Shown here: positions 1-9,856 of the stretch, one piece after another
How the letters are laid out: the number at the start of each line of letters is the position of its first letter
Position numbering within the stretch: position 1 is the stretch's first letter
Origin: Spirochaetales bacterium
GTDB lineage: Bacteria > Spirochaetota > Spirochaetia > Treponematales > UBA12059
Direction of reading: 5' to 3'
DNA: 35,346 nt
NCBI GenBank assembly: GCA_016926955.1
Contig: JAFGNN010000064.1
Location: 1 to 35,346, forward strand
The notes under the pieces: generated by a model
What the model saw: only the letters and a program-made list of their open reading frames with translations
Database searches by the model: none
Told to the model about the DNA's origin: nothing
Program-made: the position numbers and the translations under genes

Positions 1-822
1 GGGCACATGGTCAGCAAGACCGGGGTCCACGCCCCCGCCTACGTCACCGAGCGTCGCATCCCCCTGCTCAGCCCGACCGTCGCCGCGCCCGAGCACTCCG
101 GCAAGGACGACTACTTCTTCCGCATCGTGGCTTCCAGCGAGCTACAGGGTCGGGACTTGGCCGCCTACGCCCTGTCGAAGGACAGGCGCCGCGCCTCGGT
201 GGCCTGGGAACTCACCAACGCCTCGTACTCCATTCCCATGAAGGACCGTTTCGAGGAGACCTTCCGCTCGGGCGGCGGCGACACGGTCGCCGGAACCGGG
301 TTCACCACCGGAGCGGAGTCGGACTACGCTGCGCTGGGCGCGACCCTCCTGGCGGGAAACCCGGACGTCGTGCTCCTCGCGGCCAGTGCCTGGGACGTTG
401 CCAACGTTTGCCAGGAGTTTGCGCGAGCGGGCGCCTCGCCCCTCGTCCTCGTGCCGCTCTGGGGACGCACCGACGACCTGATCGCTTTCGGCGGGCGCAG
501 CGTGGAGGGTGTCGTGGCCATAAGCGGCCTCGATCCCCTAGACCCCGGCCCCGCGACGAGCGCGTTCCGCGCCGCCTTCATCGAACGTTATGGCGAGGAA
601 CCGGATTTCGGGGCCGTTTACGGCTACGAAGCCATGCGCATCATGGCCCAGGCCCTGTCCCGCGCGCGCACCCTGGACGGCCCTGCCATCAAGGACGCCT
701 TGCTCTCGCTCGAGGAGCCTTTCACCCTGCAGAGCCCGTTCCGCTTCGACCGCTACGGCGACTGCGACCGCCCCTACCGGCTCTCGACGGTCCGCGACGG
801 CCGCTTCGAGATGCTCCCCTGA
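1..822 (+). CDS. Periplasmic branched-chain-amino-acid-type substrate-binding protein, 5' end missing
   Basis: The frame is open from the first base, so the gene starts upstream; 273 codons and the stop are present. The translated part reads like the second half of a type I periplasmic binding protein (Peripla_BP_6, LivJ/LivK-like): an alternating strand/helix pattern, a segment resembling the hinge-side strand (NPDVVLLAASAWD, about residues 119-131), and the family's C-terminal pattern with FIERYGEEPDFGAVYGYEAM and a terminal DRYGDCDRPY loop. Such proteins bind amino acids, amides or related small ligands for ABC importers, but no permease or ATPase gene follows. Instead a histidine kinase begins 5 bases after the stop, so this protein could serve as a ligand-binding partner of the kinase. 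Family assignment is solid; the ligand is unknown. Confidence 0.85.
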   Translation, partial: GHMVSKTGVHAPAYVTERRIPLLSPTVAAPEHSGKDDYFFRIVASSELQGRDLAAYALSKDRRRASVAWELTNASYSIPMKDRFEETFRSGGGDTVAGTGFTTGAESDYAALGATLLAGNPDVVLLAASAWDVANVCQEFARAGASPLVLVPLWGRTDDLIAFGGRSVEGVVAISGLDPLDPGPATSAFRAAFIERYGEEPDFGAVYGYEAMRIMAQALSRARTLDGPAIKDALLSLEEPFTLQSPFRFDRYGDCDRPYRLSTVRDGRFEMLP

Positions 823-2376
823 GCGCCATGCGGAGCCTCCGGAGCCTGCTCCTGGTCGCCCTGGTAGCGTCTGCCCTGACGCCGGCGGCGCTCGGCACCC
901 TGAGCGCCACCCTGGTGGCCAACGCCGAGGCCAGAGCGACCGCGCTCGACTCCATGCGCTCGGTGGCCCGCTCGATCGCGCTCGAAACCGAGCGCTATAT
1001 CCGCACTCCCGTGCGCATGCTCGGCTCGGTCGCGCGCTTCCTCGATGCCGGGCGAGAACCGGACGAACGCCGCGGATTCCTCGAAGCCCTGACCTGGAAC
1101 AAGGGCGACGTCGACGCCTTGATCGTCGCCGACCGCTCGGGCATCGTCCTGGACCTCGCGCCCTGGGATCCAAGGCGCGTCGGCACGGACGTCTCGCGCT
1201 CTCCGGGCTTCGCCGAAGCGCTCGAGTCCGAGCAGGCTGTCTACTCCTATCCCTACGTGGCGCTCGCCACCGGATCCATGACAGTGTCGGTATGGTTGCG
1301 CTTCGGCGCCTTCGTGGGCTCGGTTCTGCTCGACCTGGAGCTGCTCTCCGACTTCGTCCGCCCGCTCCGGACCGACGAAAGCGACCGCATCGGCATCGTG
1401 GACGCGCGCGGGCGCTTCGTGGCGCACTCGGACCCTTCCTACGTCAGGGAGCAGCGCCACGCCTCGAAAGCGGAATCCGCTGTCTCGGAAGCTCCGCTCG
1501 AGATCGAGGAGGACGGTCGAACCTGGCTCGCGGTATCGACGCCGATCGGCGGATCGGAATGGAGGGTGCTCTACTCGCGCGAGCGGCGGGCTGTCCTCGC
1601 CGGCAACCGCCGCATACTGGCGCGCCTGATCGTGTCGGGCCTCATCTGTGCCCTCGCCTCTGCGATCGTTGCCTTCGGGCTCGGGGCGCTGATCATGAAG
1701 CCCTTCGACTCCCTGGTCGCGAGCGCCCGCGCGGTCGCCGAGGGTCGTTACGGACGACTGGAATCGACGGCCCGCCGCGGCTACTTCCCCCGCGAATTCG
1801 AGTCCTTCGCGGACAGTTTCGACGCGATGGCCGAGGCCATCGGCCTCAGGGAATCGGCGCTCCGGCACGCGCTCGACGAAAAGAGCGTGCTTATCAAGGA
1901 AATCCACCACCGGGTCAAGAACAACCTGCAGATCATCGCGAGCCTCCTGGCCATGCAGGCGCGCTCGGTGCGCGACAGCGAGGACCGCAAGCTCATCCAG
2001 GCCTCGCAAGACCGGATCCGTTCTATCGCCCTGGTGCACGAGCAGCTCTACCGCTCGGACGACCTCTCGAGCATTCCCATGGCGGAATACGCCCGAAGCC
2101 TCGTCCAGCATCTCGGGGCCTCGCTGCATGCGGACGGCGCAGCGCTCGCGGTGGAGGCCGACGATTTCGCCCTGGCCATCGAGCGCGCCCTGCCCTGCGG
2201 GCTCGTCATGAACGAGCTCGTGACAAACGCGCTCAAGTACGGCGGCTCGGCCGGACGGAGCGCCGCGATCGCCGTCCGGCTTCGGTCCCCGGACGGCGAG
2301 GTCGTCCTCGAGGTCGAGGATGACGGTCCCGGGTTGCCCGACGGCATGGACCCGGAAACCGCGGAAAGTCTGGGGC

Positions 2377-3915
<1,539 letters not shown>

Positions 3916-4345
3916 AGGGAATCCTTGTGCGGGCAGGGAGCGCGCGGAACACGACGCCTGGGTATGGCGTGGCGCTGCATCGGACCGTGCCCCGTTGGTG
4001 CTGGCGCCGGCGCTGGCGGCCGGACGCGGAGGACGGGTCGAAAGCCCCTCCCCTGGAGGCCGGCGCCGACGGGGCGACGAAGGACTCCATAGCTAAGATA
4101 CTCCGGATCGATCCATCGCGCCTAGTGGCGCCTGACGCGGAAACTCCAAAAGCTCGAACATCATAGGGAACAAGGCGAACGGGCTTTGGCGCCAGCTCGC
4201 TCCTACCCTTCGCGGAAGGCCCGCCCGCCCGAGGTGGCGGCGCCGGGCAACCCCGCGTCGCGCTCGCGGAGGCCGCGCTCCACCCCGAAGCTTCGTGACA
4301 CCCCGAGGCGCGCGGCAGTACCTTGAAAACGAAGTGGAGGCACGC
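3916..4345. other. 430-base divergent intergenic region
   Basis: No convincing gene lies between the helicase and DUF4256 starts; open frames here are antisense continuations of neighbours. The middle (about 4080-4180) is noticeably less GC-rich than its surroundings. On the minus strand, positions 4189-4208 read GTAGGAGCGAGCTGGCGCC, which resembles the core of REP-type palindromic elements known from other bacteria, but only one copy is present here. Promoters of both flanking genes should lie in this stretch. Confidence 0.5.
4295..4324 (+). promoter_or_regulatory. Candidate promoter of DUF4256 gene
   Basis: GTGACA (4295-4300, 5 of 6 matches to the -35 consensus), 18-base spacer, TACCTT (4319-4324, weak -10). 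The predicted mRNA would begin near 4331, just before the Shine-Dalgarno. Read by eye only. Confidence 0.3.
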
Positions 4346-4909
4346 ATGGCAAAGGACGCAAAACTCGACGCCGCGCGGCGCGATGAATTGCTCACAATCC
4401 TGGAGGCGCGCTTCGCCAAGCACGCGAATCGGCACGCCGGGCTCGACTGGGCGGCGGTCCGCAAACGGCTCGAGGCCGCCCCGGACAAGCTGTGGTCGCT
4501 CTCGGAAATGGAGCGCACGGGCGGGGAGCCCGACGTGATCGCCGTCGACGCGGCCTCGGGCGGGCTCGTGTTCGCCGACTGCGCTTCCGAGAGTCCCGCG
4601 GGGCGACGCAGCCTCTGCTACGACCGCGCAGCCCTCGACGCGCGCAAGGAGCACAAGCCCGCCACGAGCGTCCTGGACCTGGCCGCCGAAATGGGCGTCG
4701 AGCTCCTCGACGAGGCTGGCTACGCCCGGCTCCAGGAGCTCGGCGAGTTCGACCTGAAGACCTCGAGCTGGCTTCTCACGCCGCCCGCGCTGCGGAAGCT
4801 CGGCGGCGCCCTCTTCGGCGACCGCCGCTACGGGCGGGTCTTCACCTACCACAACGGCGCGGAATCGTACTACGGCGCGCGCGGCTTCCGGGCCTCGCTC
4901 AAGGTCTGA
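4346..4909 (+). CDS. DUF4256 family protein
   Basis: 187 aa, cytoplasmic, with no signal peptide or membrane segment. It matches the DUF4256 family along its whole length as I remember it: HRHAGLDW-like N-terminal segment (here NRHAGLDWAAV), KLWSLSEMERTGGEPDV, the SPAGRRSLCYDRAALDARK segment, and the C-terminal YHNGAESYYGARGFR block. The family has no established function. The start at 4346 is preceded by GTGGAGG with a 5-base spacer, a strong ribosome site that excludes the longer upstream frame. It stands alone on its strand and converges on the LarA-like gene 22 bases downstream; the gap holds a small inverted repeat (GCCCGG-gt-CCGGGC). Confidence 0.9.
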   Translation: MAKDAKLDAARRDELLTILEARFAKHANRHAGLDWAAVRKRLEAAPDKLWSLSEMERTGGEPDVIAVDAASGGLVFADCASESPAGRRSLCYDRAALDARKEHKPATSVLDLAAEMGVELLDEAGYARLQELGEFDLKTSSWLLTPPALRKLGGALFGDRRYGRVFTYHNGAESYYGARGFRASLKV

Positions 4910-4931
4910 GGGCGCCGGCCCGGGTCCGGGC

Positions 4932-6209
4932 TCAGGATCCGAAGCGCGCCTTCGTGGCCCAGAGCCCGAGCGCGGGGTTCGGCACGAAGAAGACTTCCTC
5001 GCCGTCGGGAAGGATGTTGCGGCCGGCAGCCAGCTTCGCATGATCGTAACGTGCCGCCGTTTCCGCGTAATCCCCCCAGGCGTAGCCCACACCCTCCACC
5101 TCGGCCCGCGTCAGCCCGCCCGCGGCGTAGGTGATGCGGAAGCGCCCCTCGCTCGAGCCGTGTATCAGGTGGGCGGCCGCCGAGAGGGCGCCGGCCAGGT
5201 CCCCTTCCTTTTCCACGAGGGCGCGAACCTCGGCCGAGCTCCGGTAGCCGTACTTCCGTATGAGCGCGTCGATGCCCAGGTCCTCGCCGAAGCGGCGCAC
5301 GCCCGGCGCGAGCACCACGAGCTCCCCGCCGTCGGCGATGGCCATGCGCGTGCGGTACACGGCCTTGTTCCCCAGCCAGGTCGTGCGGAACTCCTCGGGG
5401 TCCAGGTAGCAGACAACTTTCCGGAGCGGCGCGTCGAGGATGTCGAGGTTCACCGCCTGCGAGAGTGCGGCGGCCTTCTCGAAGCACTCGCGGTCGGTGG
5501 AGGCATAGAGGCCGCGCAGGGCGAGCGAGCCGTCCGCCCGCGCGCCGACGACAGTCTGGATCCACAGGATGGCGGGCAGCTTCGAACCGAAGCGCACGAG
5601 CGCTTCGTCGAAGAGGGCGCGCACGGGCGTGTCGGCGCGGCCCATCATGCGCTCCATGCCGTAGGCCGCCCCGAGGAAGTGGCTCTTGTCGATGGCCTCC
5701 TTGCCGCCCGCGCCCACCCAGAGGTTCTTGGCGTGGTTGGCCATGCCCGCCACCTCGTGCGGCACCACCTGGCCGATCGACACGATGCCGGAAAAGCCGC
5801 CCTCGACAAGGAGGCGGTTCGCCTGCGCGGGCCAGTCGAAGGCGAGGACACCCTGCGACACGCGCCCGACGAAGGCGCCCTCGAGGCGGCCCAGCTCCAC
5901 GACGCCGTTCCGCCAGTCGTGGGCGGCGAAGCGCGCGGCCGGCGCGTCGGGGTAGAGCCGCGCGATCTCCGCGGCCGTCATGGGTTCGTGGGTGCCGAGC
6001 GCAGGCAGGACCAGCGCCAGCCGATCGCCGAGCGCGGCCGCCGTCGCGCCGAGCATGGTACCCGCGCGCGAGTGCGCCCGGGTGCCGTCGGGCGGCAGGG
6101 CCGCCACGGTTCCTGTCGGGAAAGCCCGAGACACGGCCGCGCGGACGAGCTCGCGGGCTTCGGCCTCGGAAATGTCGGCGTCGCGCGCGCCGCGGTCGAT
6201 CAGGAGCAT
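4932..6209 (-). CDS. LarA-family nickel-pincer (NPN) racemase/epimerase
   Basis: 425 aa. The N-terminal half is a lactate-racemase (DUF2088) domain. In Lactobacillus LarA the nickel-pincer cofactor is held by His108, His174, Lys184 (covalent) and His200. Here His151, Lys161 and His177 (in PHEVAGMANHAK and DKSH) keep exactly the same spacing of 10 and 16 residues, with His97 (HDWRNG) as the likely first histidine and GTHEPMT (about 72-78) matching the LarA substrate loop. It should therefore racemise or epimerise a 2-hydroxy acid; the divergent sequence suggests a substrate other than lactate, possibly a sugar acid. No larB/C/E cofactor genes are in the window. GGAGG lies six bases before the ATG. 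The start overlaps by 10 bases the end of the read-through antitoxin frame. Confidence 0.85.
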   Translation of the reverse strand: MLLIDRGARDADISEAEARELVRAAVSRAFPTGTVAALPPDGTRAHSRAGTMLGATAAALGDRLALVLPALGTHEPMTAAEIARLYPDAPAARFAAHDWRNGVVELGRLEGAFVGRVSQGVLAFDWPAQANRLLVEGGFSGIVSIGQVVPHEVAGMANHAKNLWVGAGGKEAIDKSHFLGAAYGMERMMGRADTPVRALFDEALVRFGSKLPAILWIQTVVGARADGSLALRGLYASTDRECFEKAAALSQAVNLDILDAPLRKVVCYLDPEEFRTTWLGNKAVYRTRMAIADGGELVVLAPGVRRFGEDLGIDALIRKYGYRSSAEVRALVEKEGDLAGALSAAAHLIHGSSEGRFRITYAAGGLTRAEVEGVGYAWGDYAETAARYDHAKLAAGRNILPDGEEVFFVPNPALGLWATKARFGS

Positions 6210-6658
6210 GGGACACCTCCACGGGCGCCGGAATCGCGTCCGGCCGTTCCCATCGTAGCACCCGCGCAGGCGATGGGGTAGTCGGCGAAGAGCCTCCGTC
6301 CGGCACCACGATGCGGGCGAGCTCGGGCAACCCTTCGAGGACGCGGGCGACCGCGTCCGACCGCTCGTCGCTCAGGACGAGCGAGGCCGCGGCCGATGCT
6401 TCGAGCGCGAGCGCGTTCACGGCCTTCCGCCTCGATGAGTTCCCGGATCGACGGACCCTTGCCTGCGCGCGCGCGGATGGAAGCGAGCTCCCCGAGCACC
6501 GCGCTCCGCCCCGGCCCTTCCCTTTCCGCGCCCACGATGCGGACCAAGGGGCGGCCACGCTTGGTGACGAGGATTTCGCCCCCAGCCGCGCAGGTTTCCA
6601 CCAGTTCCGAAAAGCGCGTCTTCGCCTCGAAAACCCCGACGGTGATGGTCTCTTCCAT
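6200..6658 (-). CDS. Phd/YefM-type antitoxin whose frame reads through its normal stop
   Basis: 152 codons open, but only the first 80 look like a protein: VGVFEAKTRFSELVETCAAG, then GEILVTKRGRPLVRIV, then a linker and SIRELIEAEGR. That is a complete Phd/YefM antitoxin: DNA-binding fold first, toxin-binding helix last. Family members normally stop about here, overlapping the toxin start. In this copy the frame continues for about 70 Arg-rich residues that look like out-of-frame translation and ends 7 bases past the ATG of the LarA-like gene. A one-base indel near 6420 would explain this. The ATG at 6658 has no Shine-Dalgarno but sits 7 bases after a TAGACT hexamer. The DNA-binding half may still work. 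Confidence 0.7.
   Translation of the reverse strand: MEETITVGVFEAKTRFSELVETCAAGGEILVTKRGRPLVRIVGAEREGPGRSAVLGELASIRARAGKGPSIRELIEAEGRERARARSIGRGLARPERRAVGRGRPRPRRVARARPHRGAGRRLFADYPIACAGATMGTAGRDSGARGGVPCS
6252..6260 (-). promoter_or_regulatory. Candidate extended -10 for the LarA-like gene
   Basis: On the minus strand TGCTACGAT: a TG dinucleotide one base before TACGAT (6257-6252), about 43 bases before the start codon. No clear -35 is visible, which is tolerated with extended -10 elements. It lies inside the decayed toxin region. Confidence 0.3.
6301..6420 (-). pseudogene. Truncated PIN-domain (VapC-like) toxin remnant
   Basis: In a frame different from the antitoxin, a GTG at 6420 overlaps codon 80 of the antitoxin, the usual toxin/antitoxin junction. 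About 40 codons read like the start of a VapC PIN ribonuclease: ALALEASAAASLVLSDERSDA, then VLEGLPELARIVVP. The first catalytic aspartate, normally in a D-A-S motif, is glutamate here (EAS). After about residue 42 the PIN similarity ends and there is no room for the remaining 80-90 residues before the LarA-like gene. The toxin is thus almost certainly inactive. No stop closes the frame; boundaries are where similarity fades. Confidence 0.6.
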
Positions 6659-6663
6659 ACAAC

Positions 6664-6680
6664 CCAGTCTATTGGACTGG
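6664..6680. promoter_or_regulatory. Inverted repeat over the antitoxin promoter (probable autoregulatory operator)
   Basis: CCAGTC-TATTG-GACTGG, perfect 6-base arms; extending outward to 6659 and 6685 gives 9 of 11 paired positions. It covers the minus-strand -10-like TAGACT (6671-6666), which ends 7 bases before the antitoxin ATG. Phd-type antitoxins typically repress their own promoter by binding such palindromes, so position and symmetry fit. Confidence 0.5.
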
Positions 6681-6761
6681 TTGGTTCGGTTCGAGGACGG
6701 GCAGGTAGAAAAGGGCCGCGGCATCGAGCCGCGGCCATGATTTCCTTCGGATTGGGCAGGC

Positions 6762-8429
6762 CTATTCGAGGCCCGTCACCGTCTCGCCCTTCGGGTAGTC
6801 GACGCTGAAGGAGAAGGGGATCTTCGACTCGGCGCCGGGCGCGAGGCGCAGGGTCCACTCGTAGATCTCGCCGTCGAGCTTGCGGAGCGCGTCGGTATCC
6901 TTGGAGTACGCGGGCGCGAGCAGCTTGACGACGATCCGCTCGTCGAGGGAGACGGGGGCGCGCTCGGAAAGCACGAGCGTCACCTCGCGCTTCTTGCCGT
7001 TCGCGACGCGGAGTTCGTACTCCCAGGTGGTCTTCGAGCGCTTGGAAAGCGCCCCGGTCGTCTCGTCGAATTTGCGCACGAGCTTGCGCCCGACCGTGAT
7101 GGACTCGTCCACTCCGAGCTCGGTGCGGAAGGTCCCGCCGGGGCTCACGGAGGGCATGGACGCCTCGGCGACATAGGAGCCGTCCACGTAGACGTGGCTC
7201 GCGCCGGGCAGGAAGGGGAAGTCCGAGGCGTTGACGGCCTCGGCGCGGAAATAGGCGAAGGGCGAGAGCGCGGGCGTCGCGGCCCAGGAATACTCGGCCG
7301 CCAGGTCGAGAAGGGCAACCGTCACGAGGCGCTCCGCGTTGTCCGCGGCCACGCTGGTGGCGCCGGCGATGGCGAAGGTGACCGAGATGGCACCCGAAAC
7401 CGCTCCCGCCGTCTGGAGCGCCATGGGAGGCAGCGCGGCGAACTCGTCCAGCTCCTCCATTGCAGCGGACGATTCGCGGGCCATCGACGGAGCGGCCTTG
7501 GGGGCCTCGGCGGCGAAGCCGCGCGTCAGGGCGACGGGCTCGTAGACGTCGACGTACCAGGGCGAGAGCTCCGGCAGGCTGCCGCCGACCCGGGGGCGGG
7601 CGGTGGAGAGCTGGAGCTCGACCCCGTCCCAGGACTCACCGGTGGCCTGCCTGACGAAGGCGCGGTATTGGACCGAGAGCCGCGACCCGTTCGAGTCGGC
7701 GCGGATCACGTAGTCCGGCCTCCACGAGGGGCCGGAGACCAGGTAGGAAAAGTCGATGCGGACCCTGGCCGCCGCGGGAGCCGAGACGACGAGCGAGGCC
7801 TCGTAGGTGGCCGGGCCGACGGGGGCGCCGAGCGCGCGCAGCTCGCGTGCCACCCGGTCGAGCTCGGCTTTCAGGGCCGCGGCCTCCGCGCGCGAATCGC
7901 GGAGCGAGGCGTCGATGGCGGCATTGCGCGCGCGCTGGAAGTCGAGCAGCTTGCCCCACTGGGCCGGGTCGGTCGGCAGGGCCTCGGCCTCGGCGGAGCC
8001 GGAAGTCGAAGTCAGGCGCGCGACGAGCCCGGCCAGGAAGCGGCGCTCCTCCTCGGCCTCGCGGACGCGGTCATCGACGACGGCCAGCTTGGCCTCGAAG
8101 CCCCGCTTCTCGTCCTCGAGCTCGATGCGGCGCGCGGAGACGTCGCGGACCTGGGCTTTGAGGGCGAGCCTGACGTCGCGGAGCGTGAAGGCGCCCGAGC
8201 CCGAGACCTGTGCGCTTGCCGGGTCGAGCGCGGCGGGCAGCCCCGCGAACACCAGCGTCGTCTCGCCCTTCGGGAGCTCGAACTCGGCGCGGCGCGTCAC
8301 CATGGCGCGGTCCGGATACATCACCACGCGCGCGACACGCGAGGCGAGGTCCAGGCTCCCCTCCGCGGCGAGCGAGGCGGCGAGGGCGACGAAAAGCGCG
8401 AGAAGGGCGACAGTTTTCCGTGACGGCAT
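6762..8429 (-). CDS. Secreted DUF4139 domain protein
   Basis: 555 aa. An N-terminal signal peptide (MPSRKTVALLALFVALAASLAAEG) is followed by a DUF4140-like beta segment (about 25-100: VARVVMYPDRAMVTRRAEFELP, then GETTLVFAGLPAALDPAS), a coiled-coil stretch (about 110-220) and a long DUF4139 beta-rich domain starting near YLVSGPSWRPDYVIRAD and ending with FSFSVDYPKGETVTGLE. The family is widespread and described as 'mucoidy inhibitor'-like, with no defined biochemistry; it probably works in the periplasm or at the cell surface. GGAGG stands seven bases before the ATG. It is divergent from the CsgG-like exported protein, with about 210 bases between the starts, so the two may share regulation as envelope genes. 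Confidence 0.88.
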   Translation of the reverse strand: MPSRKTVALLALFVALAASLAAEGSLDLASRVARVVMYPDRAMVTRRAEFELPKGETTLVFAGLPAALDPASAQVSGSGAFTLRDVRLALKAQVRDVSARRIELEDEKRGFEAKLAVVDDRVREAEEERRFLAGLVARLTSTSGSAEAEALPTDPAQWGKLLDFQRARNAAIDASLRDSRAEAAALKAELDRVARELRALGAPVGPATYEASLVVSAPAAARVRIDFSYLVSGPSWRPDYVIRADSNGSRLSVQYRAFVRQATGESWDGVELQLSTARPRVGGSLPELSPWYVDVYEPVALTRGFAAEAPKAAPSMARESSAAMEELDEFAALPPMALQTAGAVSGAISVTFAIAGATSVAADNAERLVTVALLDLAAEYSWAATPALSPFAYFRAEAVNASDFPFLPGASHVYVDGSYVAEASMPSVSPGGTFRTELGVDESITVGRKLVRKFDETTGALSKRSKTTWEYELRVANGKKREVTLVLSERAPVSLDERIVVKLLAPAYSKDTDALRKLDGEIYEWTLRLAPGAESKIPFSFSVDYPKGETVTGLE

Positions 8430-8471
8430 GGGGCGGCCTCCGAGCCCGGGCGTTCCCGGGCCTTCCGGGAT

Positions 8472-8477
8472 AGTATA
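8472..8477 (-). promoter_or_regulatory. Candidate -10 for DUF4139 gene
   Basis: TATACT on the minus strand, five of six matches to TATAAT, 42 bases before the start codon; no recognisable -35 at 16-18 bases. Confidence 0.35.
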
Positions 8478-8575
8478 GCGCGCTTGCGGACGCGCGCGGC
8501 GCCGCCCTGCAAGAAGGCGGGCCCGCCTGGCGCGCGCAGCGAGCTTCCAGGCTCGGCCCGTCGGGTTCTTCCCCT

Positions 8576-8609
8576 CCGCTTCCCCACCCGCTTCCCCACC
8601 CGCTTGCCG
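8576..8609 (+). repeat. 12-base tandem repeat leading into the CsgG-like gene promoter
   Basis: Two perfect copies of CCGCTTCCCCAC (8576-8587, 8588-8599) and a third partial, changed copy CCGCTTGCCG (8600-8609). The change turns TTCCCC into TTGCCG, the -35-like box of the downstream gene. Confidence 0.85.
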
Positions 8610-8632
8610 CGCGGATCGCGCGCGCCTATCAT
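8604..8632 (+). promoter_or_regulatory. Candidate leaderless promoter of CsgG-like gene
   Basis: TTGCCG (8604-8609), 17-base spacer, TATCAT (8627-8632), then 7 bases to the ATG at 8640. There is no Shine-Dalgarno, so the transcript would begin at or next to the start codon. Confidence 0.5.
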
Positions 8633-8639
8633 CGAGCGC

Positions 8640-9794
8640 ATGAAGCAGTTCCGCGCCCTCGCCTTCCTCGCCGTCCTCACCCTGGCCGCCGCCCCGGCCC
8701 TCGCGCAGACCGGCGCCGTCACGGTGGCCTTCACTGCCGCGCGCAACCTCGACATCGACCCGCGCACCGACTACGTGGGCGGGCTCGTCCAGGGCCTGAT
8801 ACTCTACGACCTGACCCGCGCGCCGGGCGTGGTCCTGGTGGACCGCTCGAGCCTCGACCGCGTGCTGGCCGAGCAGGAGCTGCAGCTCTCCGGCCTCGTG
8901 GACGACCGCACCAGCGCCCTGAAGGTGGGCAAGCTGCTCGGCGCGGACTACCTCGTGTCGGCGGAATTCCTGGCCATGGCGGGCGAGGTGCTGGTGACCA
9001 TCCGCGTGACGGACGTGGCGACGGGGCGCACGGGCGCCTTCGCCGAGCGCGGCCCGGGCGAGAACACGGTCCACAGGGCCGCCGAGAGCCTCGTCGAGTA
9101 CCTGAGCGGGAAGCGCCCCGCCTTCGTGGACCCCGAGGGCGACCGCAACATCGTCAACCTGAAGGACGAGTCGCCCGGCGTCGTCGCGCTCCACTCGCCC
9201 CTCATCCGCGCGGAGATCTACCTCGACGGCGCGTTCGTCGGCTACACGACCGGCAAGGTGGACGTACCCTTCGTCATCGAGAAGGTGAAGCCGGGGAGGC
9301 ACAGCATCCGCACCACGCTCGGTCGCGGTTTCGGGGTCGTCAAGCTGCCCGAGATCACCTTTTCCGACTGGGAGGAAAGCTTCGAGCTCTCGGGCGGCGA
9401 GCGGAAGGTGCTCCGCGACCGCACCCGCGACTGGAACTCGGTGCTCTACGACCTGCAGTACTTCTACGACGACGAGTTCTACTGGGAGGGCGACGCGATC
9501 GCGAAGGCCGACGAGCCGCGCGTCGTATCCTTCGTCGACCGCACGGGCGCGACGGTGAACGTGCGCCTTGATCTCCGCCCCGAGGCTTCCTCGGGAACCC
9601 TGGTCCTCTCGCCGCGGCTCGCGGTCGGCGGCGAAACCGGCGAGTGGAAACTCGCGGCGAAAAAGGGCGAGGAGGTCGAGCTCGAGGCGACGCTCGGCCT
9701 CGTCAAGCTGGAGCTATCCATAGACAACCGCTACGGCCGCGTGCGCGTCGAGCTCCAGCTCGAGCGCACAGACGTGTGGCAGGGCATGTACTAG
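8640..9794 (+). CDS. Exported CsgG-like protein with PEGA-like segment
   Basis: 384 aa with a clear signal peptide (cleavage likely after APALAQ). Residues about 25-155 follow the CsgG/lipoprotein-type alpha-beta pattern: AFTAARNLDI, a GGLVQGLILYDL helix, VVLVDRSSLDRVLAEQEL, LLGADYLVSAEF, VTIRVTDVATG. This is the fold found in many periplasmic or outer-membrane-associated proteins named after curli secretion channel CsgG. About 175-230 resembles a PEGA domain (AEIYLDGAFVGYTTGKVDVP, KPGRHSIR). The last 150 residues are beta-rich and acidic/aromatic, unrecognised. No lipobox cysteine is present, so it is likely soluble or outer-surface rather than a lipoprotein, unlike CsgG itself. True pore-forming function is not implied. 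Confidence 0.75.
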   Translation: MKQFRALAFLAVLTLAAAPALAQTGAVTVAFTAARNLDIDPRTDYVGGLVQGLILYDLTRAPGVVLVDRSSLDRVLAEQELQLSGLVDDRTSALKVGKLLGADYLVSAEFLAMAGEVLVTIRVTDVATGRTGAFAERGPGENTVHRAAESLVEYLSGKRPAFVDPEGDRNIVNLKDESPGVVALHSPLIRAEIYLDGAFVGYTTGKVDVPFVIEKVKPGRHSIRTTLGRGFGVVKLPEITFSDWEESFELSGGERKVLRDRTRDWNSVLYDLQYFYDDEFYWEGDAIAKADEPRVVSFVDRTGATVNVRLDLRPEASSGTLVLSPRLAVGGETGEWKLAAKKGEEVELEATLGLVKLELSIDNRYGRVRVELQLERTDVWQGMY

Positions 9795-9797
9795 GAG

Positions 9798-9809
9798 CCT
9801 GTCGACAGG
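9798..9809. other. 12-base perfect palindrome between convergent genes
   Basis: CCTGTCGACAGG sits in the 62-base gap between the ends of the CsgG-like gene and the chemotaxis receptor. As RNA it has no loop room and no T-run follows, so it is a poor terminator; it could be a protein-binding site or chance. Confidence 0.35.
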
Positions 9810-9856
9810 ACGCGGGCGGGGGCGGCCGGTCCGGTCACCCCCGTTCAAAAGCGGTC

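Noticed and set aside
4870-6858. 662-codon open frame on the minus strand
   Set aside because: It lies out of frame over the LarA-like gene and is Arg/Pro/Gly-rich, as expected from GC-rich shadow frames. Only its first part overlaps a real fragment, the PIN remnant.
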